Assembly: GCA_002281775.1 (NCBI GenBank)
Contig: NCGY01000005.1
Coordinates: 186,001-250,000 of the forward strand
Source: Hydrogenophilales bacterium 16-64-46
GTDB taxonomy: Bacteria > Pseudomonadota > Gammaproteobacteria > Burkholderiales > Thiobacillaceae
Reading direction: 5' to 3'
Length of the DNA: 64,000 bases
The notes beneath the pieces were generated by a model, which did no database searches, was not told the origin of the DNA, and was given only the letters and a program-made list of their open reading frames with translations. A program made the position numbers and the translations under genes. Positions 26,380 to 39,273 of this stretch are shown piece by piece; positions within the stretch are counted from its first letter, which is position 1; each line of letters starts with the position of its first letter.

Positions 26380-28580
26380 AGCGCCACGCCTCGGGCCTGC
26401 TCCAGGCGTCGGCGTCGGCGCTATTCGTGCTGTTCATGGCCGCCTACGCGGCGGGCATGGTGCGCGTTGCGCCGATCGACCGGGTCGAGGCCTGGCTCTA
26501 CGACGCCTGGCTGAAAGCGACCGCGCCGCAGGGCGTGGATGACCGCATCGCCATCCTCGACATCGACGAGGCCAGTCTCAAGTCAGTTGGCCGCTGGCCC
26601 TGGAACCGGGACGTGATGACCCACCTGCTCGATCAGCTGTTCGATCGTTACGGCGTGGCGGCGGTCGGGTTCGACGTGGTGTTCGCCGAACCGGATGCGA
26701 GTTCGGGCCTTGATCAGCTCAATCTGCTGGCGCGTGGGCCTTTCGCACGCGACCCGGCATTTCGGCGTCAGGTGGAGACGCTCGCGCCGCAGCTCGATTA
26801 CGACGCGCGCTTTGCCACTGCGCTCGCCGAGCGGCCGGTATCGTTGGGGTATTACTTCCTGCCACAGGGCTTTGGTGACGCCCGGTCCGGTGCCCTGCCG
26901 CCGCCCACCTTGCCCGCCGCCGTGTTTGCGCCGCTGGCACCGGGCAAACCGGCGGGCGGCTACGGCGCCAACCTCGAACGCTTCCAGCGCGCGGCACCCG
27001 CAGCAGGCTTCTTCAACATGGAAGCCGATGTCGACGGCGCGGCGCGGCGCATGCATCTCGTGACGCCGTTTGCCGGCGATTATTACGTGTCGCTATCGGT
27101 CTCGACGCTCAATGTCGCGTTCGGCGGCGAGCCCCTGCGGGCCGGCGTGGAAACCATCGTGCCCGGCGGCTCGCGGCCCTGGATCGAGGCGGGCGGCCTG
27201 AAGGTGCCGCTGTCGCCCGACGGCAGCGTGTACGTGCCGTATCGCGCAGGCGCGCCTTACCCCTACGTGTCGGCCGCCGAGGTGCTGGCCGGGCGCGCGC
27301 CGGTTGCAGCGCTGGAAAACCGCATCGTGCTGGTCGGCTCCACCGCCCCGGGCCTGGCCGACCTGCGGGTGACACCGTTTTCCGGCACGTTTCCGGGCGT
27401 GGAAATCCACGCCCACCTGATCGCCGGGATGCTCGACGGCAGCACGCGCAGCACGCCACCCTGGACGCAATCGGCCCGCGTGGCTTCGGTGCTGGCGCTG
27501 GGTACGCTACTGATTGCCGTGATGCTGCGCTTTGGCCCCTTGCCGGGGCTGCTTGCCGCGTTGCTGTTGCTGGGCGGCCTGCTGGCCGCCTATGCCGCAG
27601 CGTGGTCGCGGTTCTGGGTGGTGCCGCTGGCCGCGCCCATGCTCACCGTGATGGGCTTGTATGCCTTCAACACCGCGTATGGCTTGTTTGCCGCGTCGCG
27701 CAACAAGCGCCAGATGACCCGGTTGTTCGGCCAGTATGTGCCGCCCGAACTGGCGGCGGAAATGAGTCAGGACCCGGCGCACTACACCATGGAGGGCCAG
27801 TCGCGTGACATGACCGTGCTGTTTTCGGACATTCGCGGGTTCACGGATTTCTCGGAAAAGCTGCCACCGGCCGAACTCGCCGAAGTGCTCAATGCGTATC
27901 TGTCGAAAATGACCGCCATCGTCCAGCAGCAGCGCGGCACCATCGACAAGTACATCGGCGACGCGATCATGGCGTTCTGGAATGCCCCGGTCGATCTGGC
28001 CGACCACGCCACGCGTGCGGTGCGCACCGCGCTCGCGATGCAGGCCGCGCTGCCACAACTGAACGAGGAGTTTGCCTCCCGTCACTGGCCCGAAGTGAAG
28101 ATCGGCGTGGGGGTGAACACCGGCCGCATGAGCGTCGGTAACATGGGCTCGGAATTCCGCATGTCGTACACGGTGATGGGCGACGCAGTGAACCTGGGCT
28201 CGCGTCTGGAAGGCATCACCAAGCAATATGGCGTGGGCATCCTGGTGACCGCGCCCACGGTCGAGGCCGACCCCGTCCACGCCTATCTGAAAGTCGACGA
28301 CGTGCGCGTCAAGGGCAAGGAAACACCGGTTGCCATCTACGAACCGCTGGGCGAGCGCGCCAGCCTGTCAGCGGACGTGCAGGCGGATGCGGCAGATTTC
28401 GAGGCAGCCTATGCGCACTATCAGGCGCAGGACTGGGACGCCGCAGAGGCCGCGCTGCACACGCTCAACGCCCGTGCGCCGCGCAAGCTTTACGACATCT
28501 ACCTGGACCGCATCGCGCACTTCCGCAGTACGCCGCCGCCGGCAGACTGGGACGGCGTGTTCGTCTACACCACCAAGTAA
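26376..28580 (+). CDS. CHASE2-domain class III adenylate cyclase
   Basis: 734 residues from a GTG start. After one N-terminal membrane segment comes a periplasmic CHASE2 domain (about 40-360: ILDIDEASLKSVGRWPWNRD, FDVVFAEPD). Three membrane helices follow (about 370-445), then a class III cyclase domain from about residue 475. Metal-binding aspartates are in LFSDIRGFTDF and KYIGDAIMAFW; the catalytic Asn/Arg are in MGDAVNLGSRLEGI. It should make cAMP in response to an unknown periplasmic signal. A phosphodiesterase-like gene follows 16 bp downstream. Confidence 0.93.
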   Translation: MKRHASGLLQASASALFVLFMAAYAAGMVRVAPIDRVEAWLYDAWLKATAPQGVDDRIAILDIDEASLKSVGRWPWNRDVMTHLLDQLFDRYGVAAVGFDVVFAEPDASSGLDQLNLLARGPFARDPAFRRQVETLAPQLDYDARFATALAERPVSLGYYFLPQGFGDARSGALPPPTLPAAVFAPLAPGKPAGGYGANLERFQRAAPAAGFFNMEADVDGAARRMHLVTPFAGDYYVSLSVSTLNVAFGGEPLRAGVETIVPGGSRPWIEAGGLKVPLSPDGSVYVPYRAGAPYPYVSAAEVLAGRAPVAALENRIVLVGSTAPGLADLRVTPFSGTFPGVEIHAHLIAGMLDGSTRSTPPWTQSARVASVLALGTLLIAVMLRFGPLPGLLAALLLLGGLLAAYAAAWSRFWVVPLAAPMLTVMGLYAFNTAYGLFAASRNKRQMTRLFGQYVPPELAAEMSQDPAHYTMEGQSRDMTVLFSDIRGFTDFSEKLPPAELAEVLNAYLSKMTAIVQQQRGTIDKYIGDAIMAFWNAPVDLADHATRAVRTALAMQAALPQLNEEFASRHWPEVKIGVGVNTGRMSVGNMGSEFRMSYTVMGDAVNLGSRLEGITKQYGVGILVTAPTVEADPVHAYLKVDDVRVKGKETPVAIYEPLGERASLSADVQADAADFEAAYAHYQAQDWDAAEAALHTLNARAPRKLYDIYLDRIAHFRSTPPPADWDGVFVYTTK

Positions 28581-28596
28581 AGGCGATAATGCAGCC

Positions 28597-30349
<1,753 letters not shown>

Positions 30350-30439
30350 CCCGTTTTCTGCCGTTGTGCCGCCGCGTGCCGGCCGGCCCGCGGGTCTCGT
30401 GTGCGAGTCCGGGCCCGGCCGGGACGCCGGGAGCACGTG

Positions 30440-32161
30440 ATGCGTGGCAGGGCCGCCGCCGGTCTGATGGTCCTGCTGCTCGCAGCAGGCGCGGCACAGG
30501 CCTTCGAGGTCGAGATTTCCGCCCCCGACGATCTGAAACCCCTCCTGGAGCGGCATCTCGAAGCGGCCCGGGCGGCCCGCCTGGGGGAGGTCGTCGATAC
30601 GGAAGAAATCCAGCGGCTCGACCGCTTGAGCCTGGAGACGGCGCGTGAGCTGCTGGCCACGGAAGGCTATTTCTCGCCGCAACTCGCGAGCAGTCTTGCT
30701 GGTGAGACCTTGCGCTACACGGTGACGGCAGGGCCGCGTACCCGGGTGCGCTCGGTGACGATCCACTACGCCGGTACTCTGGCGCAGGATAACGACGGTG
30801 CATGGCTGCGCGCGCGCATCGAGCGCGGATTCCGCTTGCCGGCCGGGATGCCCTTCCGCCAGGCCGACTGGGAAGCGGCAAAAACCGCTGCGCTGCTTCC
30901 CCTGCTGTCGGGACGCTACCTCGCCGCGCGTATCGAGGCGAGCGAGGCGCGCATCGATCCGGTCGCGCAGTCGGCCGATCTGTCGCTGGTGCTGGACAGC
31001 GGCCCGGCCTTTTTCTATGGCGCGCCTGAAATCGTCGGCGCGAAGCGCTATCCGGCCTCGATCGCGCGCCATCTCAACCCAGCCAAACCCGGCAAGCCCG
31101 TGAACCAGCAGGACCTGCTCGATTACCAGGCGGCGCTGGAATCCAGCGGCTACTACAGCCAGGCGCTGGTGCGCATCGACCCCGATCCGGCGCAGGCCGC
31201 CGCCGCGCTGATCCGCGTCGAAGTCGTTGAGCGGCCCGAGAAGCTGCTGAGTCTGGGTGCCGGTTTCAGCACCGACACTGGCGCGCGCGTCCAGGCCTCC
31301 TGGCTGGCGCGTGATATCGCCGACCGCGGTCTGCGGCTCAAACTCGACGGCAAGATAGAAACGCGCAGCCAGAGCACTGCCGCCGAACTGACCTGGCCGC
31401 AAAACGCGAAGGGCTATAGCAACAGCGTGGGTGCGCAGTTCAAGCGCGAGGACATCGAAGGCCAGGAGACGCGTTCCACGCTGATGGCCGCCAAGCGTAG
31501 CCGCACGCGCGGCCAGATCGAAACCACGCTCGCCCTGCAATATCAGACCGAGACGCAGCAGGTGGGCAGCACGGTCTCCGCCCGTAACCAGGCGCTCACC
31601 GCGAACTACGCGTGGACACAGCGTGCCGTCGGCCGCGCCTTCTATCCGCGCGAGGGTTATGTCTTCACCGCGCAGGTCAGCGGCGCTGCCGCAGCGCTTT
31701 TCTCCGACACCAGTTTCCTGCGGCTCTACGGCCGCCACACGCACCATGTCCGCCTGGGGCGCAGCGACCGGCTGGTGCTGCGCGGCGAGGCGGGTGTGGT
31801 GCTGGCCGACACACGTGACGGCATCCCCACCGATTTCCTGTTCCGCGCCGGCGGAGATAACTCGGTGCGTGGCTACGCCTACCAGAGCCTCGGCCGCACA
31901 CTCGAGGGCGGTGTGGCCTCGGTGCGCACCCTTGTCACCGGCAGCGTCGAGTACAACCACTTCTTTACCCGTGACTGGGGCATGGCGCTGTTCGTCGACG
32001 CCGGCGACGCGGCCGACACGCCCGGCAGCCTGTCGCCAGTATTCGGCGTCGGCGCGGGCGCGCGCTACCGCTCGCCGGTGGGGCCGGTCAACCTCGATCT
32101 GGCCTATGGTGAGGCCACCGACGAATTCCGCCTGCATTTTTCGCTCGGGGTGTCGTTTTGA
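30440..32161 (+). CDS. tamA: TamA-like outer-membrane Omp85 protein
   Basis: 573 residues. I chose the ATG at 30440 because it gives a signal peptide (GLMVLLLAAGAAQAF) and has gggag upstream. POTRA domains fill the first half (LGEVVDTEEIQRLDRLSLET, KPVNQQDLLDYQAALESSGY). The C-terminal half is a 16-strand Omp85 barrel with the conserved FRAGGDNSVRGY segment and a terminal strand ending in Phe. TamA works with inner-membrane TamB in outer-membrane protein or lipid delivery. tamB starts within its stop. Confidence 0.92.
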   Translation: MRGRAAAGLMVLLLAAGAAQAFEVEISAPDDLKPLLERHLEAARAARLGEVVDTEEIQRLDRLSLETARELLATEGYFSPQLASSLAGETLRYTVTAGPRTRVRSVTIHYAGTLAQDNDGAWLRARIERGFRLPAGMPFRQADWEAAKTAALLPLLSGRYLAARIEASEARIDPVAQSADLSLVLDSGPAFFYGAPEIVGAKRYPASIARHLNPAKPGKPVNQQDLLDYQAALESSGYYSQALVRIDPDPAQAAAALIRVEVVERPEKLLSLGAGFSTDTGARVQASWLARDIADRGLRLKLDGKIETRSQSTAAELTWPQNAKGYSNSVGAQFKREDIEGQETRSTLMAAKRSRTRGQIETTLALQYQTETQQVGSTVSARNQALTANYAWTQRAVGRAFYPREGYVFTAQVSGAAAALFSDTSFLRLYGRHTHHVRLGRSDRLVLRGEAGVVLADTRDGIPTDFLFRAGGDNSVRGYAYQSLGRTLEGGVASVRTLVTGSVEYNHFFTRDWGMALFVDAGDAADTPGSLSPVFGVGAGARYRSPVGPVNLDLAYGEATDEFRLHFSLGVSF

Positions 32162-35100
32162 GACGTGCGCTGCGCGGGCTGATCGCGGCGGGTGCGGGGC
32201 TCGCCGTACTCGCCGCCGCCGCCGCATTCCTCCTCGCCACCGCGCCGGGGCTCGTTGCGCTCGCCGGCATGGCGACGACCTTGTCCGGCGGCACCCTGGA
32301 GATTGCAGGTGTGCGCGGGACACTGGCCGGCGCATTCGACATCGAGCGGCTGCGCCTCGACACCGCGACGCAGCGGATCGAGATCAGGCACTTGCACGTG
32401 GTGTGGCAGCCGCGCGCGCTGTGGCACGGGCGGGTCGACATCGAGCGGGTCACGATACGCAGCCTGCGTGTTGTAGTGAAACAGGCGGACACCACGCCGC
32501 TGCGTTTACCGGATAGCCTGCGCCTGCCCGTCGCGCTGCGGGTGAACGCAATCGAAATCGGGCAAGCGGCGCGCGTCGACGAGGCCGGTGCCGTACTCGT
32601 GTTCACCGGCCTCGTCGGCGCACTCGACGGTCGTGGCGATCTCTGGCGGCTGCAGGGCGTGCGGGCGAACACACCGTGGGCGGACATGACCGCCACGCTC
32701 GAACTCGGCAAGGACGCACCGTTCACGCTCACCGGCCGGCTCGAGGCAGCGCGTGACGAACCGCTGCCGGTGCGCGGCACGGCCAGGCTGGCGGGGTCGC
32801 TCGCCGCGCCGCGGTTCGAACTCGACGCCGGCAGCGGAGCGATGCGCCTGATCGCGCGCGGCGAGGCCGCGCCGTTTGCGCCGATCAAGCTGGTCAGCCT
32901 GCTGCTGTCGGGCGAGGGCATCGCGCTGCGGCATTTCTCCGCCGACGCGCCCGAGGCCGAATTCGCCTTTGCCGGGGTGTTCGAGGGCCGGCCGGGCGAG
33001 CGCGTGTTCGGCAGCTTCAGTCTGGTCAACCGCCTGCCGGGCCGGCTCGACCGCGAGCGCCTGCCGCTGGTGCAGCTCACCGGCGCGGCGCTGGGGGATT
33101 TCACGGCGATGGCGTTCAGCGATCTTGCGGTCGATCTCGGCGCGGCCGGCCAACTGCGCGGACAGGGTGCGTGGCGTGACGGGCGCTTCAAGCTCTCGCT
33201 GGCCAGTCCGCGCCTCGATCTGGCCGGTCTGCATCGCGATCTGGCGACGACCCGGCTCGAAACGCAGCTTGATCTGGCCGGCGATCTGCAACGCCAGACG
33301 CTCGCCGGCACGGTGCAGGGAAGTCACGGGCAGGGCCGTTTCACGCTCCTGCACGCGGCAAGCGTGCTGGCGCTGACCGAGGCGGACTTTGCCGGTGCGG
33401 GTGGCCGGCTTCTGGCACACGGCACGATGAAGCTCGATGCCACCCGCGCCTTTTCGCTGAATTTCGACGCCTCGCGGATCAATCCTGCGCGCTTGGGCAA
33501 TTTTCCGCGCGGTCGTCTGAACGCGCGTGGCGAAGCAAGCGGCGCGCTGGCACCGACGCTGAGGGTTGACGCGCGCCTGACGCTGCCGCTAGGAGAACTC
33601 GAAGGCCGGCCGGTGCGAGGCTCGGCCAGCCTGCGCTACGCGGATGCACACCTCGCCCGGGCCGACGTCGATGTCGATCTGGCTGGCAACCGCGCCAGGG
33701 TCGAGGGGGCCTGGGGCCGTGCGGGTGACCGGCTGAATTGGGACATCACCGCCCCTGCGCTGGCGCGCCTGAATCTGGGCTTTGCCGGCCGGCTCACGAG
33801 CCGCGGCACGCTCTCCGGTTCGCCCGCCGCGCCGGCCATCGAATCGCGCATCGCGGCCAGCCGCCTGCGTCTGCTGGGCGAGATCGCAGTCGAGTCACTG
33901 GACGCAGAATGGAACCTCGTGGCCGGCGCACGCGGGGCATTCGCGGGCCGTGCCGAGGCGCGCGGCCTACGCGTCGCCGGGCTGAAGCTGGAGTCCGTCG
34001 AGACCACGCTGTCCGGCCGGCGCGACGCGCACACGCTGGCGCTCGACCTGCGCCTGCCTGACTGGCACGCGACCGCCACGCTTGCAGGGGGGCTGGACGC
34101 CAGCCAGACCTGGCGCGGACAGCTGAAGTCCGCCGCCGTCGAAGGGGCCTGGCCGATGCGGCTGCTCGCGCCGGCAACGCTGCTGCTGTCGCGCGAGCGC
34201 CAGCAGGTGGACACGCTGGCGTTCACCCTCGCGGGTGGCCGGGTCGACGTGGCCGGGCTGCGTCGGGTGGGCGGCGCGTTCGACACACGCGGCACACTGA
34301 CGAACCTGCCGGCCGCGCCGTTGCTCGCGCTGATCGAACCTGCGCCGCCCGCGACGACCGATCTGTGGTTCAACGGCGACTGGAATCTGCGTCTGGGCAC
34401 GACGCTGGACGGCGAGGCACGTCTCGAACGCGAGGGTGGCGACCTGCGCCTGACCGATCCGGCACTGGTGCTGGGCATCACCCGTCTGGTCCTGGCCGTG
34501 AAGGCGAGCGCGGGCGAGGTACGCGCCCGGTTTGACCTCGATACGCGAGCCGCCGGCCGTGCCCGGCTGGAGGCGCAGGCACCGTTGGTGTTCGACGCCG
34601 GCCGGCCTGTGCTTGCGCGCAGCTCGCCCCTGGCCTGGCAGGCGCGCGTCGACGTGCCCGACCTGCGCGCCCTGCGGGCCTTCCTGCCGGTGGGCGTGCG
34701 GCTGGACGCGCGTCTTGCGGCAGACCTTGCCGGCAGCGGCAGTCTGGCCGTGCCGCGCGCGCGCGGCAGTGTGCGCGCCGAAGGTATCCGCTTCGCCATG
34801 CCCGAGGCGGGCGTGTCCATCGAGGACGGCCTGCTCGACCTGGTGTTGGACGACGATCGCGTGCGCGTGCGGCAGGGCGAACTGAAAGGTCGCAGTGGCC
34901 GCATCGTGGTGAGCGGCGAAGCCGAGCTGAGAAATCCGCGTGCGGGCCTGACACTGGTCTTCGAGAAATTCGCCGCCGTCCATCGCAGCGACCGCCGGGT
35001 GAGCGTGTCGGGCAGCACGCAGCTCGCGTTTGTCGAGCGCCGGCTGAAACTTTCCGGCGAGCTCGTCGCCGACCGTGCCCGACTGGAAATTCCCGAGGCT

Positions 35101-35886
35101 AGCCGACCCGAGCTGTCGTCCGACGTGGTGGTGATCGGTCAGCAGCCGCGCGAACCCACGGTGGCGCAGCGCTATCCGCTGGCCCTCGATCTCGTGCTGG
35201 GACTGGGCGACGATTTCCTGTTCAAGGGCGGCGGGCTCGACGCGAAGCTGGAGGGGCGGTTGCGACTGGTCACCGCCGGTAGCGGATTGCGCGGCGAAGG
35301 CACGATCCAGGTGAGCGAGGGCCGCTATGCGGCGTATGCACAGACGCTGGACATCACGCGCGGCGTGCTGCGCTTTGCCGGCCCGGTCGACAATCCCGGA
35401 CTCGACGTGCTGGCGGTGCGCAAGACACCGACGGTGACGGCCGGCGTGCAGGTGCGCGGCACGGTGCAGCGGCCGGTGGTGACGCTGTATTCCGACCCGG
35501 CGATGCCGGACACCGAGAAACTGTCCTGGCTGGTGCTTGGGCACGGTCTCGATTCTGCCGGCCAGCAGGAATTCGTGCTGATGCAGGTGGCGGCCAGCGC
35601 GCTGCTGAGTCAGGCCGAATCAGTGAACTTCCAGGCCAATCTGGCAGAGGCGCTGAAGATCGACAGCTTCGACGTGCGCGCGGGCGACGGCGAAGACCTC
35701 GGCACCGCCATCGTCAGCGTCGGCAAGCGGCTGTCGTCACGCGCCACCCTGTCCTACGAGCAGAGTCTCGATGGTCTCAACCAGGTGGTCAAGGTGCTCT
35801 ACCAGCTCACCCCGCGCGTGCGCCTGGAGGCGCAGGCCGGCGAGCAGAGCAGTTTCGACGCGTTCTACACGCTGGAGTACGACTGA
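32158..35886 (+). CDS. tamB: TamB translocation and assembly module protein
   Basis: 1242 residues from a TTG that overlaps the tamA stop. One N-terminal membrane anchor (LIAAGAGLAVLAAAAAFLLA) is followed by a long repetitive beta-helical region and the C-terminal DUF490/TamB domain (GLDAKLEGRLRLVTAGSGLR, GTVQRPVVTLYSDPAMPD). The protein spans the periplasm and forms a complex with TamA. Like many family members it is rich in Arg/Ala/Leu and very GC-rich. Confidence 0.93.
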   Translation: MRRALRGLIAAGAGLAVLAAAAAFLLATAPGLVALAGMATTLSGGTLEIAGVRGTLAGAFDIERLRLDTATQRIEIRHLHVVWQPRALWHGRVDIERVTIRSLRVVVKQADTTPLRLPDSLRLPVALRVNAIEIGQAARVDEAGAVLVFTGLVGALDGRGDLWRLQGVRANTPWADMTATLELGKDAPFTLTGRLEAARDEPLPVRGTARLAGSLAAPRFELDAGSGAMRLIARGEAAPFAPIKLVSLLLSGEGIALRHFSADAPEAEFAFAGVFEGRPGERVFGSFSLVNRLPGRLDRERLPLVQLTGAALGDFTAMAFSDLAVDLGAAGQLRGQGAWRDGRFKLSLASPRLDLAGLHRDLATTRLETQLDLAGDLQRQTLAGTVQGSHGQGRFTLLHAASVLALTEADFAGAGGRLLAHGTMKLDATRAFSLNFDASRINPARLGNFPRGRLNARGEASGALAPTLRVDARLTLPLGELEGRPVRGSASLRYADAHLARADVDVDLAGNRARVEGAWGRAGDRLNWDITAPALARLNLGFAGRLTSRGTLSGSPAAPAIESRIAASRLRLLGEIAVESLDAEWNLVAGARGAFAGRAEARGLRVAGLKLESVETTLSGRRDAHTLALDLRLPDWHATATLAGGLDASQTWRGQLKSAAVEGAWPMRLLAPATLLLSRERQQVDTLAFTLAGGRVDVAGLRRVGGAFDTRGTLTNLPAAPLLALIEPAPPATTDLWFNGDWNLRLGTTLDGEARLEREGGDLRLTDPALVLGITRLVLAVKASAGEVRARFDLDTRAAGRARLEAQAPLVFDAGRPVLARSSPLAWQARVDVPDLRALRAFLPVGVRLDARLAADLAGSGSLAVPRARGSVRAEGIRFAMPEAGVSIEDGLLDLVLDDDRVRVRQGELKGRSGRIVVSGEAELRNPRAGLTLVFEKFAAVHRSDRRVSVSGSTQLAFVERRLKLSGELVADRARLEIPEASRPELSSDVVVIGQQPREPTVAQRYPLALDLVLGLGDDFLFKGGGLDAKLEGRLRLVTAGSGLRGEGTIQVSEGRYAAYAQTLDITRGVLRFAGPVDNPGLDVLAVRKTPTVTAGVQVRGTVQRPVVTLYSDPAMPDTEKLSWLVLGHGLDSAGQQEFVLMQVAASALLSQAESVNFQANLAEALKIDSFDVRAGDGEDLGTAIVSVGKRLSSRATLSYEQSLDGLNQVVKVLYQLTPRVRLEAQAGEQSSFDAFYTLEYD

Positions 35887-35979
35887 AACCATCATTCCCC
35901 GGTGTTAGAATCCGGCCATGTTTTTCACTTGCGCGTTCCCGCCGCCCACCCCGCGCACCCGGCCCGGAGACCCACGCTG

Positions 35980-36723
35980 ATGCGCATCCTGCTATCCAAC
36001 GACGACGGCTACTTCGCCCCCGGTCTGGCGGCCCTCCACGCCGCGCTCGCGCCACTTGCCGAGGTGACCGTGGTGGCACCGGAACGCGACCGCAGCGGTG
36101 CGTCGAATTCGCTCACGCTCGACCGGCCGCTGATCCTGCGCCAGGCCGCGAGCGGCTTCCACTACGTCAACGGCACGCCGACCGACTGCGTCCATCTGGC
36201 GGTGACCGGGATGCTCGAACCCCTGCCCGACATCGTCATCTCCGGCATCAACCACGGGGCCAACATGGGCGACGACACGCTCTATTCCGGCACTGTGGCC
36301 GCCGCCACCGAGGGCTACCTGCTCGGCATTCCCTCGATCGCCGTCTCGCTTGCCAGCCACAACGCGCGCCATTTCGATACCGCCGCGCGCGTGGTCGCCG
36401 ATCTAGTGCGGCGTATCGAGGCGCAGCCGCCCGCCGAAGCGCTGCTGCTCAACGTCAACGTGCCGGACGTGCCGTATGAGGCCATCGAGCCCCCGGTCGT
36501 CACCCGCCTGGGCAAGCGCCACAAGGCCGAGTCGGTGGTGAAGACGACCAATCCGCGCGGCCAGACCGTGTACTGGGTCGGCGCCGCCGGCCCGGCTGCG
36601 GACGCGGGCGAGGGCACGGACTTCTTCGCGGTGGCGAACGGCCGCGTGTCGATCACGCCGCTGCAGATGGACCTGACCCGCTACAGCCAGATGGATGGCG
36701 TCAAGTCATGGCTGAAACTCTGA
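35980..36723 (+). CDS. surE: 5'-nucleotidase SurE
   Basis: 247 residues. The ATG at 35980 gives the conserved N-terminus [15 protein letters not shown] with the metal-binding Asp pair; the frame upstream is not conserved. Other motifs are [30 protein letters not shown] and [20 protein letters not shown]. It removes phosphate from nucleoside monophosphates. It opens the classic surE-pcm-nlpD-rpoS operon and overlaps pcm by 16 bp. Confidence 0.96.
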   Translation: MRILLSNDDGYFAPGLAALHAALAPLAEVTVVAPERDRSGASNSLTLDRPLILRQAASGFHYVNGTPTDCVHLAVTGMLEPLPDIVISGINHGANMGDDTLYSGTVAAATEGYLLGIPSIAVSLASHNARHFDTAARVVADLVRRIEAQPPAEALLLNVNVPDVPYEAIEPPVVTRLGKRHKAESVVKTTNPRGQTVYWVGAAGPAADAGEGTDFFAVANGRVSITPLQMDLTRYSQMDGVKSWLKL

Positions 36724-37388
36724 ATCCGCGCGCCGGCATCGGCATGACCTCGGCGCGCACGCGCGGCCGTATGGTCGAGCGCCTGCGCGAGCAGGGTATC
36801 CGGGACGAAACCGTGCTGGCCGCCATGGGCGCGGTGCCGCGCCATCTGTTCGTCGACCAGGCGCTGGAATCGCGCGCTTACGAAGACAACGCGCTGCCCA
36901 TCGGTTTCGGCCAGACCATCTCCAGCCCCTACATCGTCGCGCGCATGGCCGAGCTGGCGCGTCACGGCGAGGCCGGCCAGGGCCACGCGCTCAATCGTGT
37001 GCTGGAAATCGGTCTTGGCTGCGGCTACCAGGCGGCGGTGCTGGCGAGGCTCGCACGCGAAGTGGTGTCGCTGGAACGCATCGCCGCGCTCGTCGGCAAG
37101 ACGCGGGTGCGCCTGCGCGAACTACGCATCAACAACGTCAAGCCCAAGCACGGCGACGGCCTGCACGGGGCAAAGGATTTCGGCCCCTTCGATGCCATCG
37201 TCGTGGCGGCCGCGTTTCCCGAGGTGCCCGGCGAACTGGCCGAGCAACTGGCCGAAGGCGGGCGTCTGGTCATGCCCAAGGGCGGCGCGCAGCAGACCCT
37301 GTGCCTGGTCGAACGCCAGGGCGATACCCTGGTTGAGCGATTGCTTGAAGACGTGAAATTTGTCCCCTTGCTGCCGGGGGTGGCGTGA
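36708..37388 (+). CDS. pcm: Protein-L-isoaspartate O-methyltransferase
   Basis: 226 residues with the PCMT features [19 protein letters not shown] and the SAM site [18 protein letters not shown]. It starts repair of isoaspartyl damage in proteins. Overlaps on both sides (surE by 16 bp, nlpD by 4 bp) indicate translational coupling in the stationary-phase operon. The SAM motif reads GLGCGYQ where GTGSGYQ is more common. Confidence 0.95.
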   Translation: MAETLNPRAGIGMTSARTRGRMVERLREQGIRDETVLAAMGAVPRHLFVDQALESRAYEDNALPIGFGQTISSPYIVARMAELARHGEAGQGHALNRVLEIGLGCGYQAAVLARLAREVVSLERIAALVGKTRVRLRELRINNVKPKHGDGLHGAKDFGPFDAIVVAAAFPEVPGELAEQLAEGGRLVMPKGGAQQTLCLVERQGDTLVERLLEDVKFVPLLPGVA

Positions 37389-38323
37389 AATATCCGGCGT
37401 GCGTGCTGATCGCCGCCGCGCTGGCCGGATGCGCAGCACCCGGGCCTGCGCCGGTGCGGGATGCCCAGATCCGCAAGCCTTCAGCACCGGTACGCGCAAC
37501 GCCGATCGAGCCGGTGCGTGCGGCCACCCCGGCCATCGCTCCGTCGAGCAACGGCCTGCATGAGGTGGCGCGCGGCGATACGCTCTATGCCATCGCTTTC
37601 GCAAACGGCCTCGACTATCGCGATCTTGCGGCATGGAACCGACTGGAGTCGCCCGACCGTATCCTGGTGGGACAAACCCTGCGCCTGACTCCGCCGCCCG
37701 GCATGGCCGAGACCCGGCCGCTGGACGAGGCCGCGCCGCCGGCCCCCCAGGCGCTCGGCGAAGTGCCGCTGTTTCGCGCGCCGCAGGCGGTGTGGCTGCC
37801 CTATACCGAGGCGAACTGGGCGCAGGTGTCGGGCACGGCTGTTGCAGCGTCCGCCGCATCTGGTCAGGTTGCAAGCGCGCCAGCCGCAGTCCAGGTATCC
37901 GCCGTTGCTGCCCCGGAGCCGCCTGCCGCGCCGGCGGCTCCGGTCGCCACCCAGGTCGATGCCTGGCTGTGGCCGGCAGACGGCTCGCTCGCCGGCCGAT
38001 TCGGCGCCGCCGGCGGCAAGGGCATCGACATCGTCGCGGCCCGCAATGCGCCCATCAAGGCCGTTGCGCCCGGTAAGGTGGTGTACAGCGGCAGCGGGCT
38101 CAGGGGGTACGGACAACTGGTCATCGTCAAACATGCAGGCGAGTTCCTCTCGGCCTACGCACACAACGAAGCCATCCTGGTGAAGGAAGGCGAAGCCGTC
38201 TCCGCTGGCCAGAAAATCGCCCTCATGGGTGACAGCGGGGCCGACCGTGTCAAACTCCACTTCGAGATTCGCCGTTACGGCAAACCGCTCGACCCCCTGG
38301 CCTACTTACCGGAGCGCTCATGA
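37385..38323 (+). CDS. nlpD: NlpD-type lipoprotein with LysM and degenerate LytM domain
   Basis: 312 residues. A lipoprotein signal ([13 protein letters not shown]) is followed by a LysM domain ([20 protein letters not shown]) and an Ala/Pro-rich linker. A peptidase M23 domain covers the last 110 residues ([35 protein letters not shown]). The zinc ligands of active LytM enzymes are not all present, with GKGIDI in place of HxxxD, as in NlpD proteins that activate amidase AmiC rather than cut. In many species an rpoS promoter lies inside nlpD; I could not place one here. Confidence 0.92.
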   Translation: MKYPACVLIAAALAGCAAPGPAPVRDAQIRKPSAPVRATPIEPVRAATPAIAPSSNGLHEVARGDTLYAIAFANGLDYRDLAAWNRLESPDRILVGQTLRLTPPPGMAETRPLDEAAPPAPQALGEVPLFRAPQAVWLPYTEANWAQVSGTAVAASAASGQVASAPAAVQVSAVAAPEPPAAPAAPVATQVDAWLWPADGSLAGRFGAAGGKGIDIVAARNAPIKAVAPGKVVYSGSGLRGYGQLVIVKHAGEFLSAYAHNEAILVKEGEAVSAGQKIALMGDSGADRVKLHFEIRRYGKPLDPLAYLPERS

Positions 38324-39270
38324 ACAGCGAACGCGACGACGACCGCGAAGCCCTCCCGGTTGACGAACCCGGCCCCGGCGACGGGGAACACGCCGCGCCA
38401 GACAGCGCCGAGGAACTGGCATCCGCCATCCTCGACGAGCCGCAGGTCGACGTCACCCAGCTCTATCTCAACGAGATCGGCCAGGCCCCGTTGCTCAATG
38501 CAGAGGAAGAAGCCGCGCTGGCACGGCGCGTGGTGCAGGGCGACTTCGAAGCGCGCCAGACCATGATCGAGCGCAACCTGCGGCTGGTGGTGAACATCGC
38601 CAAGCACTACGCCAACCGTGGCCTTGCGCTGCTCGACCTGGTGGAGGAGGGGAATCTTGGCCTGATCCACGCGCTGGAAAAATTCGACCCCGAACGCGGC
38701 TTCCGCTTCTCCACCTACGCCACCTGGTGGATCCGCCAGAACATCGAGCGCGCGATCATGAACCAGTCGCGCACCATCCGCCTGCCGGTGCACGTCATCA
38801 AGGAACTCAACATCTACCTGCGCGCGCAGCGCCACCTGGAAACCCACGGGGTGACCGATGCCACCAGCGAGGATATCGCCGCGCTCACCGGCCATCCGGT
38901 CGAGGACGTGCGCCGCATCATGCAGCTGAACGAGCGTGTCGCCTCGCTCGACGCGCCGCTCGACGTCGATCCCACGCTGTCGCTGGGCGAAGCCATCGCC
39001 GACGACAACGCGCATCTACCCGACGAGATGCTGCAACTGGAAGAGATCGAGCACCATGTCCACGAATGGCTGAAGTTGCTCAACGACAAGCAGCGCTGGG
39101 TGATCGAGCGGCGCTTTGGCCTCAACAACTTTGAGGCGTGCACGCTCGAAGACCTGGCGGTCGAACTTCAGGTGACACGCGAACGCGTGCGCCAGATCCA
39201 GATGGAATCGCTGCGCGTGCTGCGGCAGATATTGCGCCGCACCGGTGTCTCCAAGGACCAGCTGTTCTGA
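38320..39270 (+). CDS. rpoS: RNA polymerase sigma factor RpoS
   Basis: 316 residues. An acidic N-terminus is followed by sigma regions 1.2 to 4.2: [74 protein letters not shown], and a region 4 helix-turn-helix in [20 protein letters not shown]. It directs the general stress and stationary-phase response. Its ATG overlaps the nlpD stop by 4 bp. Confidence 0.97.
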   Translation: MNSERDDDREALPVDEPGPGDGEHAAPDSAEELASAILDEPQVDVTQLYLNEIGQAPLLNAEEEAALARRVVQGDFEARQTMIERNLRLVVNIAKHYANRGLALLDLVEEGNLGLIHALEKFDPERGFRFSTYATWWIRQNIERAIMNQSRTIRLPVHVIKELNIYLRAQRHLETHGVTDATSEDIAALTGHPVEDVRRIMQLNERVASLDAPLDVDPTLSLGEAIADDNAHLPDEMLQLEEIEHHVHEWLKLLNDKQRWVIERRFGLNNFEACTLEDLAVELQVTRERVRQIQMESLRVLRQILRRTGVSKDQLF

Positions 39271-39273
39271 GCC